A stretch of DNA of 64,000 bases from Neoceratodus forsteri (GCA_016271365.2 CM057456.1:885914001-885978000); one strand, 5' to 3'; shown: positions 10,846 to 22,559, counted from the first letter of the stretch. A program made the numbers and translations. Notes: generated by a model from the letters alone, not told the origin.

Positions 10846-12300
10846 AAGCAATGGGGCCAGATGGGGTGCACCCCAGGGTCCTTAAAGAACTAAGAGAGGT
10901 GGTGGCTGAACCTCTGGCTATCCTGTTCAGCCAATCACTGGAAACAGGGGAGGTACCCAAAGACTGGAGGACAGCAGATGTAGTCCCCTTATACAAAAGT
11001 GGGAACAAAGAGGAAGCAGGGAACTACAGACCAGTCAGCCTCACCTCGGTAGTGGGAAAGATCATGGAAGCACTACTGAAGGAGAGATTGGTGGAACATC
11101 TGGTTGTCAATGGACTACAGGACCCAAGGCAGCATGGTTTCACCAGGGGGAGGTCATGTCAGACCAACCTCATTGAATTTTTTGACTGGGTGACTAGGGA
11201 GGTGGATCAGGGGAGGGCAGTGGACATGGCCTATCTGGCCTTCAGCAAGGCCTTTGACACTGTGCCACATAGAAGACTATTACACAAACTGGGGACTATG
11301 GGTGTGGGCAGGACAGTAGTGTGGTGGGTAGGTAACTGGCTGGGTGGCAGGACACAGAGGGTGGTGGTAAATGGCTGTCACTCCACAGAGGGAAGAGTGA
11401 CCAGTGGGGTACCACAGGGATCAGTGCTGGGACCGGTCCTATTCAACATCTTCATCAGTGACATTGCACAGGATATAGAAGGCAGAATTTCACTGTTCGC
11501 TGATGACACAAAGCTCTGTAACAGAGTAGACACACCAGAGGGTGTAGACAGAATGAGAAGGGACCTGCAGAAACTTGAAGAATGGTCAAGGGTTTGGCAG
11601 TTGAAATTCAATGCAAAGAAGTGCAAGATAATGCATATGGGGCACAAAACCCTGGCACAATATATCAGTTGGGGGTGAGGATATAGCATGCACCAAGCAG
11701 GAAGGGATCTTGGGGTTGTCATCTCTGATGACCTCAAGGTAGGGAAACAGTGTGACAAGGCATCAGGTAAAGCAAATAGGATGCTGGGATGTATAGGCAG
11801 GGGCATCACCAGCAGGAAAAGGGAGGTCATAATTCCGCTATACAAGACACTAGTGAGGCCCCACCTGGAGTACAGTGTACAGTTCTGGAGACCATACCTA
11901 CGTAGGACATAGACAGGGTAGAGAAGGTTCAGAGGAGGGCAACAAAGATGGTGCATGGGTTGCATCACAAGTCCTATGAAGACAGGTTGAAGGAACTGAA
12001 CATGTACTCCCTGGAGGAGAGGAGGGAGGGGATATGATAGAGACATACAAGTATCTTACAGGGAGGAACAGGGTGCAGGAAAACACTATTTTAAGCGAAA
12101 AGATGTTTCAGGACTAGAGGGCATGGGATGAAGTTGGAGGGAGGCGATTCAGAGAAACATGAGGAAGAATTTCTTCATAGAACGGGTGGTGGACAAGTGG
12201 AACACCCTGCCAGAGGAAGTGGTGGGGGCTGAAACAATCACAGGATTTAAGAATGCATGGGATAGACATAAAGGAATTCTAGAGGTCAGGGGTAAGGGGA
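10846..12300 (+). pseudogene. CR1 ORF2 reverse transcriptase, broken
   Basis: One frame runs from about 10,846 to 11,912 with a single internal stop (TGA 11,676-11,678). It contains the RT blocks PVSLTSVVGKIMEALLKERL, a GFTRGRSCQTN block, the AFSKAFDTVPHRRL block, GVPQGSVLGPVLFNIFISD and an intact FADD box. After the stop the DLGVVISDDLK, RKREVIIPLY and LVRPHLEYSVQFW blocks follow. Frameshifts near 11,907 and 12,035 break the C-terminal tail (the [20 protein letters not shown] block). Reading-frame damage is lighter than in the CR1 at 5,236-8,230, which suggests a younger insertion. The protein would perform target-primed reverse transcription if intact. Confidence 0.9.
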
Positions 12301-12403
12301 AATAGACTTCTAGGAAAACAAACTGAACTTACAAGCTCAAATGGGCAGACTAGGTGGGCCATAGGCCCTTATTTGCCGACACTGTCTATGTATCTATGTA
12401 TTT
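10846..12403 (+). mobile_element. CR1-type LINE, 5'-truncated, inside L1 no. 1
   Basis: A CR1 copy starts abruptly at the KAMGPDG block of the RT. It ends with the tail tgccgacactgtctatgtat and repeated CTATGTAT. The 3' UTR contains gggcagactaggtgggcca, a CR1 hallmark also seen in the copies at 1-1,563 and 23,666-24,614. It interrupts the L1 at 9,072-13,850. The flanks show related sequence (aagtaagggagtataat at 10,794-10,810 against aagtaaaagggagaata at 12,404-12,420), perhaps a decayed target duplication. Confidence 0.9.
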
Positions 12404-12796
12404 AAGTAAAAGGGAGAATATATACCAAAACTTGCACAGACCCCCTAAACTCTCTTTCCATTCCTTTTCTGAATACAAAAAAGAACTTTTAGTTAAGACC
12501 AGCTTAATCTAGCCAGCCAGATTAATAAAGAAGAAAATAACAATCCAGGACTCCAACAGGGAGAGCTAGAGATATACTTAAACAGAGATCATGAATAATG
12601 GATTGTAAACCTGCAGCATCCTCCTTAAGGGGGAAAAAGGCAAAAAGAGAAGAACATTAAAATCTCAACATAAAACAGCACAATGTCCACTTATCTGTCC
12701 AAAAAACAAAATATAAGTCCATCCAAGAAGACGTTCACTGCTACAGTTCTTCAATCCGGCACCCATGCCATATATTTTACTCACTAGTAAAAGTTG

Positions 12797-13681
12797 TCAA
12801 GTGTCCGAATCCGAATCAAGGCAAGTAGATTCAGGAGCTTCTCTATTACTTGTAAAGTTGGTCTCCACTTTCTCAAGCCACTGACTAGCATCCTGGGGGT
12901 TACTAAATTGCCAAGTTTTACCTGCATAAATCACCCGAAGCCTGGCCAGCAACAAAAATGAGTGAGTAATCCCCAGGGTCCTGAGCCTCTGCCTCACACC
13001 ATGAAAAGCCTTTCGTCTCACCCTGGTTTGGAAGGACAGGTCCAGGAAAAACTTGATGTCAGATCCAGAAATTTCCACAGGATAACTTGCTCTGGCATTG
13101 AGAATTACAGCATCCCTGACCTCCAAGCCAGTAGATTTAAGGAGAATAGTCTATGGCTGATTTAGGGCGGCAACAGCAGCACTAACCCGAGGATTCACTC
13201 GGTAAGCTTTAGTAAAGGAGGACCACCTAAAGTCTTCTGGTAAGGAAAGCTTTTCTTTCATCCAAGATACCAGAAAATTCAATAAAGAGGTCCCCTGGCC
13301 TCAACCCAATCAGGCACTCCAATGGTTCGGATATTACCCAAATGAATCTCGTTCTCAATGGCCTCTAACTGACTACACAATTGTCAGTTTTCTTTAGTGA
13401 GTGTGGTAATGGTAGTTAGAGTGGAAATATAATGTTTCTCTGTGTCAGCTGCTGTACCACTAAGCTTCTGGATGCCAGCATCATGTGTTTATAATTTCTG
13501 GAGGGTTTTTAAAAAAAAAATTTTCCATCGCCTGCATCGACTCAAGTATTGTAGTCCAGAGCAGCTCCGATGCAGATTGCGTGCCTTCACCACTGTTACC
13601 AGCTGGTCCCGAGGCCTTACTCATGCTTGCTTGCTGGGGATCTTTCACTGGCCCTGGTGCTTGAGATTTTTGCTGATCCAT
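12797..13681 (-). pseudogene. L1 ORF1 (RNA-binding protein), broken
   Basis: The minus strand encodes an L1-type ORF1 protein, the RNA-binding chaperone of the L1 particle. The N-terminus starts at 13,681 (MDQQKSQAPG, rich in Gln, Ser, Gly). The C-terminal domain is at 12,797-13,126 with RRKAFHGVRQRLRTLGI, ARLRVIYAGKTWQF and the closing DASQWLEKV helix. Stops and shifts in the middle (13,130-13,480) destroy the coiled coil and RRM region. The family assignment rests on the order of blocks and the C-terminal ARLRV pattern typical of L1 ORF1p. Confidence 0.75.
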
Positions 13682-13850
13682 GATTAAAAATTAGATCGGA
13701 CAAATCCCGAGAAAGTCCTGCGTCAAGTCCCAGTATCTGTTTATAAAAAATTCCACAATTCTGGCAGTGTTTTATTAAGTTTTAAATCCAGAAGAGGAGG
13801 TGGAAAGGTAAGGAAGTGCGTCTAACCTAGAAGACAGCTCTCTGATGCCC

Positions 13851-13867
13851 CAACATCCCACAATATT
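13851..13867 (+). repeat. Target-site duplication, right copy (L1 no. 1)
   Basis: This is an identical copy of the 17-bp sequence at 9,055-9,071. It marks the 5' end of the minus-strand L1. Confidence 0.9.
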
Positions 13868-15290
13868 CATCTGAATGTCCCATTATGGTGCAACTGATGT
13901 AATAGGATATTCAGGTACTATAAAAGAGAGAGAAGTAGCTGCTGAGAAGGGAGGGAGTCCAGAGTTGAAGAAAAGCAATGCAAATGTATTTAATAATTTA
14001 ATTAACAAAGTCAAAACACAGAAAATAGACTAGACATTAAAAAGAAAATCGGACAGCATCTAAAGGTATAAAACCCAGATGAATATTCAGAAGCAATCTG
14101 TAGATATGGATCTGTATATGACTGCGAACTATTCAAGTGTTTCTAATTCTCTGATAACCAAGCACTGCACGTCCCTGTCCAATAAAAACAGGATATTACA
14201 TAGATATCTGATGAATACCAGAAATGAATAAAAACTCTATACTTTAACCAGTACGTCAGCCTTATTTCTACCATTAAGTATGATTCTGCCATTCTGTGCT
14301 AAATGCCTCCCTTTCATAAAAAGGAAGAGTGGCTTTCAACCTTTTAAACTATAAATATTTATAAAAAGGTTTAATGTCTCTGACAAAAAGGGCACAGTAA
14401 TGGATATGCCAAGTTTTAAACATTTTAATGCTGTTGCCTATAATTCTAGAGATGGCAGTGACCCTAAGGTGCTGCATTTAAGGAAAGGTTAATACATTCC
14501 TCCTAGCACAGACAACAATGCCTGGAGAAATTACACAGGGTCTAATTTATCTCACTAGACTGGCAGGAATATTTCAGCAAGCACTGAGGTTTCTGAAACC
14601 TTACTGAAATGAATTTGTAAATTAAAGTGAGATATTTGGTATCTTGCAGCTCAGGTAAGTAAGACATTTAAGCACCGACTGACCTGTGGAGCATACATTA
14701 TTCATTCTTAATTGAAAGGAGAATGAATACCACAAGTACTCAAAAAAAGTACTTAAGCAGCAATATTTCCTGCCTGGAGCCAAGCTTCATCGGTGTGTCA
14801 ATATCTACATGCGATGGCTCTGCACACAACATATCTCTATTTAAATGCAGAATTTATAATAATTCTGAACAAGTCACAAGACAGTTTTTCCACAGTATCA
14901 CTGCCAAAAGACATGTTTGTTATTTTACCATAAAAATGGATGCAATTTTAGGCATGATGGCATAATTGTTGGACGTTAACTCCTGCCTACATTATGCACC
15001 CTCTACTACAATTATTTACCACTTTTGTCTAGGTGTTTCTTCCTCTCAGTTGTCTGTATTCAGTATTTTTCACACAACGTATATTCCATTGTACAGTTTA
15101 GCCTAGCTAGACTGCTCTTAAACTGATGAGTTTTAACTTGATCACTGCAAACTATCATTTGCATGGTTTTTGGACAAACATTGCACAGAAACACTTTGCT
15201 GCATAGGGAAGGCTAGAGCCCTGATGTTTTAGTTGCAAAGAATCTTCTTCATGGCTATTAGGATGCATTGTATTAGCTCAAAAGGTAAAT
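13868..15290. other. No gene recognised, AT-rich
   Basis: The region is AT-rich with many short stops on both strands. The open frame at 14,723-14,965 has no recognised motif. Nothing here could be assigned to a repeat family by eye. Confidence 0.4.
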
Positions 15291-15385
15291 TAAGTACATG
15301 CCAAAAGAAATAAAATAAAGCTATACGTTTTGACCATAGGTCTTCTTCAGGAATTCTCTATAATGAAAATGTAAGTACAGTTATT
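15290..15385 (-). other. Possible retroelement UTR remnant
   Basis: The minus strand reads cctgaagaagacctatggtc followed by aaaacgtatagctttatttt. This is the DNA pattern (CTGAAGAAG, then a GAAACG-like block, then AATAAA) often seen in UTRs of Penelope-like and related elements. No coding trace lies nearby. A related block is at 31,380-31,530. Confidence 0.3.
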
Positions 15386-16483
15386 TATTTATTTCCAGTC
15401 ACTGTCTTTTGCTACTCCTGGTCCCTGCTGCTGGGGAGCATGTGGGTGCTCCACTCTGTTTTGGATGGTCAGCTCCTTTTATGTGCACAGTGGAGCTATG
15501 TGGCTGCAACTGGCTCCCCTGCCAGTTCTGGCAGCAAGCCAAAATGGATGCTGGCATTTGTTTTGCTCACCGACTCCACACTGCAGTCCCAGGGGCTGGA
15601 GAGTGACAATATAAGGCAGCAGCTGTGGGGAGTACTGTACTCTGGTTTTAGAGCCAAAGGTTAGCCCTCATTTGGGAGGGGGGTAACATCCCCATAAAAC
15701 TGAAATCTTTGGCATCCTCATCAAGGCCTAAAAGAAAATGTAAACAGCAACATAGGCAAAAACAGTGCAACATACAGTAATATACCTGATTCCTATTTAA
15801 CATGTAAGGCAAGAAAGAAACATATACTGCCAGTATGTATTCCCCAACTTGGCTATCCCACCAGTGTACACATTCACAATTTCCAAGTACTTCCATGGGG
15901 CTGTATAAAGGGACACAAATAATGGGGACTGCTTTAACTGTTATTCCCTTATCTGCTGAGGCAGCTTCTCTCCTCGGTTGCTCTGCTCAGACCCAGCCAG
16001 CAAATGCTCTCTCAGCATAAGGAGCTGTTGGAACACTTATTCCACACCCAGTTAACATAAAAACAAGTTTCCTTTCCATCCTATCAGTTCTGTGTGTACT
16101 TTTGTTTTATGTGTCATTGATGTAACAAGGGCTTGATACATCTAAAAGGCAGAATATCACTGATTGTTTTTTACTGGTAGCAGAAACAAAGGTTCTGCCC
16201 ACCCACCCTACTCCTAATCCCACCCACCCGGGTCATCCTCCTTTATAGAGTCTACATTGCTCCACCTCCTTCCTGCCTCTCCTAATTACAAAGGCGGAAT
16301 ACATACAGCTCAAACACAAAGGTCTCCCCTTGGAGGCATATGCCAAGAGGGGTCCAGCCCCTAGCTTTACTGTCTGCTGAGCTTCACTGATCTTCACCAA
16401 CTGAGGTACCCACTGCTGAAATATTTGTTGGCTAATAGAAAGCTCTCAGCCAGAAGTCTCATCTACTTCTCTTTCATCCAGGT
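15386..16483. other. No gene recognised
   Basis: Short open frames exist (15,409-15,664 plus, 15,648-15,896 minus), but none shows a known domain. No tRNA, SINE or TIR was seen. Confidence 0.4.
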
Positions 16484-17028
16484 ATTGCTATAAAGCACAA
16501 ACAGACTCCGAGTCAGAATGGGGGGCACTGAACAAATATTGCTTGTGAACTCAACATCTGGCATAGCAACATAAAAAAGCTAGCTGAGCCTGATGGGACA
16601 ACTTGAATGAATGAATTAAATAAAAACAACAGCAAAGGTATGAAATATTGTGAGGCATAATGAGTGCATAACCTGGAATTTGAAAAGCAGAAATTTTTGG
16701 ATTTTAAGATTTGTTTAACTAATCGAAGAAATACACAGTGAATTATTTGACCTATGTAAATAAGCTTATAGAAGGCATCTCTTGAAAAAGCCTGCTCTGT
16801 AGGTGAAACATTGAGACATTTGCCGAATTTATAATAAAAGGAAAATAATGTGAACACCAGAAACAATCGTCTGCAGCAATATTTGTTCGGTGCCCCCAAC
16901 CCCCATTCTGACTCAGAGACTGTTTGCACTGTTTTCACATCGGGAGAGGCTGCTTCAAGTACTTTTAAAAGGACAGTTCATTTCCTGTGGATTTCCCCTT
17001 TTTTTGGTCTACACATTGCTATAAAGCA
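16484..17028 (+). mobile_element. TSD-bounded insertion with inverted ends, Penelope-like UTR?
   Basis: A 14-bp direct repeat attgctataaagca lies at 16,484-16,497 and 17,015-17,028 and brackets 517 bp. Inside, about 43 bp at the left (from 16,499, caaacagactccgagtcaga) is repeated inverted at 16,876-16,926 with a small indel. The stretch between contains gtaggtgaaacattgagaca followed by aataaaagg. This resembles the UTR signature of Penelope-like elements, which often carry inverted terminal repeats. There is no credible ORF. The open frame at 16,513-16,938 (minus) crosses the inverted repeat and is not conserved. Confidence 0.5.
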
Positions 17029-17074
17029 ATCAACAATTCTCAACTAAAAGCTTATACAGAGTAAAACAGCCAAT

Positions 17075-17920
17075 ATGGATCTTGTAAACTGCAATTGCTG
17101 TGGCACACTGTTTTGCAAGGCTTTCATCCTTAAAGTGGGACACTGTCCAACATGCTTCACATTCAAGGACCTTAAATCTCAGCTGCATGCAGCTTGGGCT
17201 AAGATATAATACCTCAGCACTATCATACATCAGCTACCACTGAGCAACATCAGAGAACCTTCAGGTCCTAGACACTCTGCACAAGCACCCCTTTCTCAAA
17301 GAACAAACAGACCAGGGGACTGGCAGATGGTCAGGAACCATAGAACAAGCAAAAACTCCTCTGCTAAGGGAAGTTCCAATCCTATTTCAGCATTGAACAG
17401 ATACGCACTACTATCTCCCAGGGCGACTAGCATAGACAGTGTAGATGTTTCTCCAACTTGCGTAACGAGCATCGAACACTCTCCACATCCAAACCAGCAC
17501 AAGGAGGTGCACCCCGCCACTTAACATGCTAAATCAGAAAAGAAGAAACCTGTTCTAATAATAGGCAACTCCATGATTAGGGGTATAGAACCTCACCTCC
17601 TGCAGGACCATTCTTCAGTAGCGATCAGGTGCCTTCCGGGGACATCAGCATGGAGGGACACAAGCCACATAGAAGGGATCATATGCATGGTGGACCATAA
17701 CACTCATGTCATTCTCCACATAGGTACAAATGACCTAGCCAGTAGGTTAGTGGAGGAAACTAAACAAGATATCTCCAGGCTGGGTGACAAACTTTCTTCT
17801 CTTGCAACTGGTCTCACCTTCTCAGAGATTCTGCCTGTCTGGAATAAGGGAGACAGCACACAGAAGATCAGGGAAAATTACATCACCGAATTTAACACCC
17901 AGCTGAGGAACTGGTGCTAG
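17075..17920 (+). pseudogene. CR1 ORF1, zinc-binding plus SGNH esterase domain, two stops
   Basis: One reading frame from ATG 17,075 to stop 17,920 codes for about 280 residues with two in-frame stops (near 17,207 and at 17,522-17,524). The N-terminus has a CNCCGTLFC and CPTC pattern, plausibly zinc-binding. A Ser/Pro/Asn-rich linker follows. The C-terminal half is an SGNH-hydrolase esterase as in CR1 and L2 ORF1 proteins: VLIIGNSMIRG (the usual GDS serine block, here GNS) and HIGTNDLASR (the GxND block), ending in the QKIRENYITEFN helix. The family is thought to act in the retrotransposon RNA particle, perhaps on lipids or membranes. The frame is unusually well kept for a fossil. Confidence 0.85.
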
Positions 17921-18231
17921 GGGAAAAAGGTCACTTGTAAATCGATAATTGGCAGGACTTCTGGGAATGGGAGGTTTTTTTTTTTTAATTCGATGGCCTA
18001 CACCTCTCTAAAGAAGGAAGATGTGCACTTGGTCAAAAGGTTAATGTCTATATTGGTCAGTTAAACTAGTGGACGGGGGTGGCACAGGCACTCCTTACAC
18101 CACAAGGGTCACCGTGTGCCCCTCCCCCATCACCAACTAGTTCAGCATGCATATGTTCCTAGCATACACACAACAAGCAACACAAAACACATACACAACA
18201 GAGCCATGGTAAACCTTCAACTAACCAGAAT

Positions 18232-20973
18232 AAACAGTGTTGGAAGGCAATGTGCATCAACGCTCATAGCCTAACAAACAAAATTCCTGATCTCACAACC
18301 ATGATGACAGAAGTGCAGTTAGACTTGGTTGCCGTTATGGAAACATGGTTCACCGGGAACCACGCATGGGATGTCACCATCCCAGGGTACACACTATTCT
18401 GGAAGGATCGAGAAGGTAAAAAGGGAGGGGGGTAGCACTGTATGTAAAAGAGGACATCAATGCAACAGAAATCCAAAGGAAGCAAAGCAAGGCAGAGGCA
18501 CTTTGGATTACCATTGGGCTGGAGAAAAGGCCCCAATCTGGATAAGAGTTATCTACAGACCCCCGTCCCAGGAAGCTGATATAGATAAAGAGCTCATGGA
18601 GACCATCTTGAAGATGGCAAACAGCGGGGAGTTGCTGCTGGTAGGGGACTTCAATCTGCCAGATGTGGACTGGTCCTCATACACAGCATCCTCCGAATGA
18701 AGCAAAGATTTCCTGTTTGCACTGCAAGGGGCAGGTTTACAACAGCTAGTGAATTCCCCCACCAGAGACAAAGCAATATTGGACTTGGTACTCACAAACA
18801 GCACAAAAGTCTCAGATGTGCAAGTAGGGGTCAATCTGGGGACCAGTGACCACAGGACAATCCAGCTAACTGTGAACAAGGCAGAATATACCAGTCGCAC
18901 TAAAACCAAGGTTCTAGACTTCAGGAGAGCTAACTTTCCTGAAATGAAACTTATAGTCACAGCCATGCTAGATGGCAGAAACTCAGAAGATGTAGAAGAC
19001 TGTTGGGAGGCCTTAAAAACTGCTTTAAATACAGCTACAGCTACATGCACTAGGAAGATCACCAAATCCAGAAGAAAGAAAAATCCACTCTGGTTCACCA
19101 AGGAAGTTGTAACCAAAATCAAGAAAAAAAGGAGGACTTTTGCAAAATATAAACAAATTGAAAGTGAATTAGATAGAGAAGTATACAAAAACAAGCTGAG
19201 TGAGGCAGGAAAGGCAATTAGGAGATCAAAAGCACAGACAGAGGAGAAAATAGCACAGAGGGTCAAGAAGGGAGACAAAACCTTCTTCAGAGATATATGA
19301 GAAAAAAGAAAGAATAAAGGGGAATAGTCAGGTTAGCAACAAAGGAAGGCAAGATGGCAGAGACAGACGAAGACAAAACCGAGTTACTAAATGATTTATT
19401 TTGCTTGGTCTTCATCATAGAAGACAGTGGGAAGGATCCTACTCTAAGTAGGCCAGTACACAGCACCACAGGAGCAGACACAAGACCCTTTTTAAAGAAA
19501 AGGGTCCTAGAAGAACTGAATAGGCTCAAGGTAGATAAAGCAATGGGGCCCGATGGCATCCAACCTAGGGTACTGAAGGAGCTTCGGGAAGAACTCACCC
19601 TACCACTGGCTGAGCTCTTCAGCAAGTCACTAGAAAGTGGAATAATACCTCAGGACTGTAAAAGGGCAACAGTAGTACCGTTGCACAAGAGCCGAAGCAG
19701 GGAAGAGGCAGGAAACTACTGGCCAGTCAGTTTGATCTCGGTGGTAGGAAAAATTATGGAGTCATTGCTAAAGGAAAAGATAGTTTAGTACCTGGAGGAC
19801 AGCAGAAAGACTGACCCCAGGCAACATGGTTTCACAGCAGGACGCTCTTGTCAAACCAATATGGTCGACTTTGTCGACTGGGTTACCAAAGCGGTCGACC
19901 AGCGAGAAGCAGTGGACGTTGTGTACCTGGACTTCAGCAAAGCCTTCGACACTGTCCCCCACAGAAGCCTAGCTAACAAATTAGAGCATACAGGAGTCAG
20001 TCATAAGACAGTGAACTGGATCAACAACTGGCTGCAAAATAGGATGCAGAGAGTGCTTGTCAAGGCAAAGTAACCAGTGACATTCCACAGCAGTCTGTGC
20101 TGGGACCTATCCTCTTTAACATATTTATCAGGGATATTGCAAATGACTTGAAGGGGAAGGTTTGCCTATTTGCAGATAACACAAAACTCTGCAACAGAGT
20201 AGATATGCAGGAAGGTGTGAAAGGTATGGAAGAAGACCTGAAAAAACTCAAGGAATGGTCCAGGGTTTGGCAGTTGAAATTTGAATACCAAGAAGTGCAA
20301 GGTTTTGCATATAGGAAAAAGAAACACAGGGATAAAGTACACACTGGAAGGGCATCAGTTAGAGAAGACAAAGACAGAAAGAGACCTCAGAGTAGTCATC
20401 GTGGATAACTTAAAGGTTGGAAAACAGTGTGAAAAGGCAGCACAGAGGGCAAGTGGCATCCTTGGATGCACTGTTAGTGGAATTACAAGTAGAAAGAGCG
20501 AGGTTATCATTCCTCTCTACAGGTCTTTGGTGAGGCCACATTTAGAGTACTGTGGTCAGTTTTGGAGGTCCCACCTCAAAAAGGACCTGGACCTCCTGGA
20601 GACAGTACAGAGAAGGGCTCCAAAGATGCACCATGAGCCATACAAGGCAAGACTCAGGGAATTAAATCTGTACACCCTTGAGCAGAGAAGAAACAGAGGG
20701 GACATGATCGAAACTTTTAAGTACGTTAAGGGAATCAACACAACACAAGCAGGAAACCTCTTCCAGCAAAACAGGGATGCCTGTACAAGGGGGCACAACT
20801 TGCGTCTGGTGGGAGGCAAGTTCAAAAGCAACCTCACAAAGTACTTCTTTACAGAAAGGATCATAGACCCAGAGAACAGCCTACCTCAGAAGGTGGTGGA
20901 ATCCAAGACAGTACGTGAGTTCAAACTCGCATGGGACAGACATTGTGGACACATCAGGGTGCAGTCTAAATAA
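18232..20973 (+). pseudogene. CR1 ORF2, endonuclease and reverse transcriptase, broken
   Basis: Blocks in order: endonuclease start CINAHSLTNKIPDL (18,250), the catalytic LVAVMETWF block, then after a frameshift near 18,430 IYRPPSQ, LLLVGDFNLPDVDW (about 18,640-18,680), and GTSDHRTIQL (the catalytic SDH, about 18,840). A Lys-rich linker ends near 19,300. The RT begins at KAMGPDGIQPRVLKEL (about 19,540) and continues with an in-frame TAG near 19,786, GFTAGRSCQTN and DFSKAFDTVPH. The catalytic box reads FADN instead of FADD (near 20,170). This loses the second aspartate expected for metal binding, so the copy would be dead even without stops. [13 protein letters not shown] and FTERIIDPENSLPQKVVES end the protein. 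Confidence 0.9.
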
Positions 20974-21048
20974 GAAGGGGGGCAGTAACATGAGCAGACT
21001 AGATGGATCTTGTGTTCCCCATCTGCCGACACAATTCCTATGTTCCTA

Positions 21049-22559
21049 GACCATGCACAAGAGAGTACTGGTGGAGGCCCCTGTGGTGCTGCAGCTCAGT
21101 TTAATAATGGACTTCATGACTCTTCCACATCTACCACATCCTGAAGCCTACTGTCCAGCACTGGAGCATTTGGGGGAAAATCTGGTTCCTCAGCTTCCAG
21201 TGGGGCATGAACCTCCATGGGCTCTCCTCCATCTCCTGCAATGTGGGCTTTTCCAACCATATGCAACTGGTCATGGAGAGGAACCGGCTTTGCATAAGTG
21301 TCTAACTCAACAGTTGGAGTGTATATAATACATAAATATAACATTTTCCCCATAGGAGCCACTAATATATATCTCTCAGTATACCACACCGATTCATGCA
21401 TGCCTCCCAATTAAAACTGTGTACTGTACCTCCCAAGGAAATCTTACACTTCACAATTAAAGCTGTATATCTCATAATTAAAGCCGTACATCTCCACACC
21501 ATAACCTGTATACTGTGGGGGAAAAAACAACCATAGACCAACATTACAACTAACAAAGCAACACACTCATTTACCATTTAAACCACTTACCACATGAATT
21601 AACAAAAAGACCAAAACAATTAACAAAAAATGTGCACACAAATTAAAAACACCAACAAGACACCAAAACCTTCAGAAAACCCACAGTACAAAATAATTAA
21701 CACTGCCTGAACCCTGACAACAAGAACTGGAAAAATGATGACACTGCTTGTAACCTGCAAGTAAAGCTTGGAAAAATAACACTGGTTGAACCCTGAAAAT
21801 AAAAACTGCAAACAAGAAATGACAGTCAGTACCTATACTATGGAAACAAAAACCTGCAAAGAAAACACTTTAACAAAATTCTCCCAAACCCAGAAATCCC
21901 CAAACTCTTACTTTATGGTATGCTCCTTGATACTCCAGTAATCACCAACATCATTCCCTCTTTGCTGCAGCAGTACCTCCATCCTCCAGACACCATGTGC
22001 CATGATGCCATCTTTACCATCCTGCTTGCACACCACTCTCAACTGAAAATTTCACTTCAAACCACAGCACTGAACACCCCACTCTGCCAATAAGGGCCCA
22101 TGACAACCCATACCACTGCTCCACACTGCTGCACCAGCCATCCATCACCCAACTAAAGGGACAGGTGCCCCAGCCATTCCCCCTTATTTAGAAAACCACT
22201 ACACTATGCAAAACAAACTAGGACACAAAAAAGTAAATGAAAATCCTCACTGCAATTAATAAAATCAAAAGGGACATGTGACTGCACCTGATGATGACCT
22301 GTGTTTCACTGTGTATCAACCAGGCTCGGAAATGTTTTTGGGGTTGCCCTGTTCAAGTTTTTAATTGCCAGTGAAAATTGACACAAATGTACTATATGTT
22401 GGCTGATGCTGTTGTCCTGCAAGTAGATGGTGTAGGGTTCATTCATTTTCATTTGTGCTTTGTGCAGATTGACTGATTCCGAGGAACCCAAACATGGTGG
22501 TTTGATGAGCATGTGCTCCAGACATTCCTCAATAACGTTTCTGTTTAACACTTATAGAG
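21049..22559. other. No gene recognised, AT-rich
   Basis: The region is AT-rich, with related short strings near 21,415-21,490 (attaaaactgtgtactgtac, attaaagctgtatatctc, attaaagccgtacatctcc) that look like a short degenerate tandem array. No coding trace was recognised. Confidence 0.4.

Larger units (their letters stand above)
9072..13850 (-). mobile_element. L1-type element retaining ORF1 only
   Basis: A minus-strand L1-superfamily element is bounded by a perfect 17-bp target duplication (9,055-9,071 and 13,851-13,867). Its 3' end abuts the left duplication with a T run, the complement of a poly-A tail, at 9,070-9,077. It retains a decayed ORF1 (about 12,797-13,681), a spacer (12,404-12,790) and a 3' UTR (10,655-10,845 and 9,078-9,189). 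Two later insertions lie inside it: the foldback element at 9,190-10,654 and the CR1 at about 10,846-12,403. Removing these leaves about 1.75 kb, with no trace of an ORF2 endonuclease or RT. It is either internally deleted or a half-L1 (HAL1-like) non-autonomous form. Confidence 0.8.
17030..21048 (+). mobile_element. CR1-type LINE, near full length
   Basis: This is the most complete CR1 in the window, with ORF1 (esterase type), a short inter-ORF region (17,921-18,230), ORF2 (endonuclease plus RT) and the 3' UTR. The end reads ccatctgccgacacaattcc and then tatgttcctag, the CR1 tail with little TTCCTATG repetition. The total is about 4.0 kb, close to the usual CR1 length. The start is placed just downstream of the target duplication at 17,015-17,028 because ORF1 begins at 17,075; the exact 5' end is not determined. 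Multiple stops and shifts make it a fossil. Confidence 0.85.

Noticed and set aside
11378..12046. Open frame of 222 codons on the minus strand
   Set aside because: It is antisense to the CR1 RT (10,846-12,300) and shows no conserved motif.
18553..19278. Open frame of 241 codons on the minus strand
   Set aside because: It is antisense to the CR1 ORF2 endonuclease and linker and has no domain of its own.
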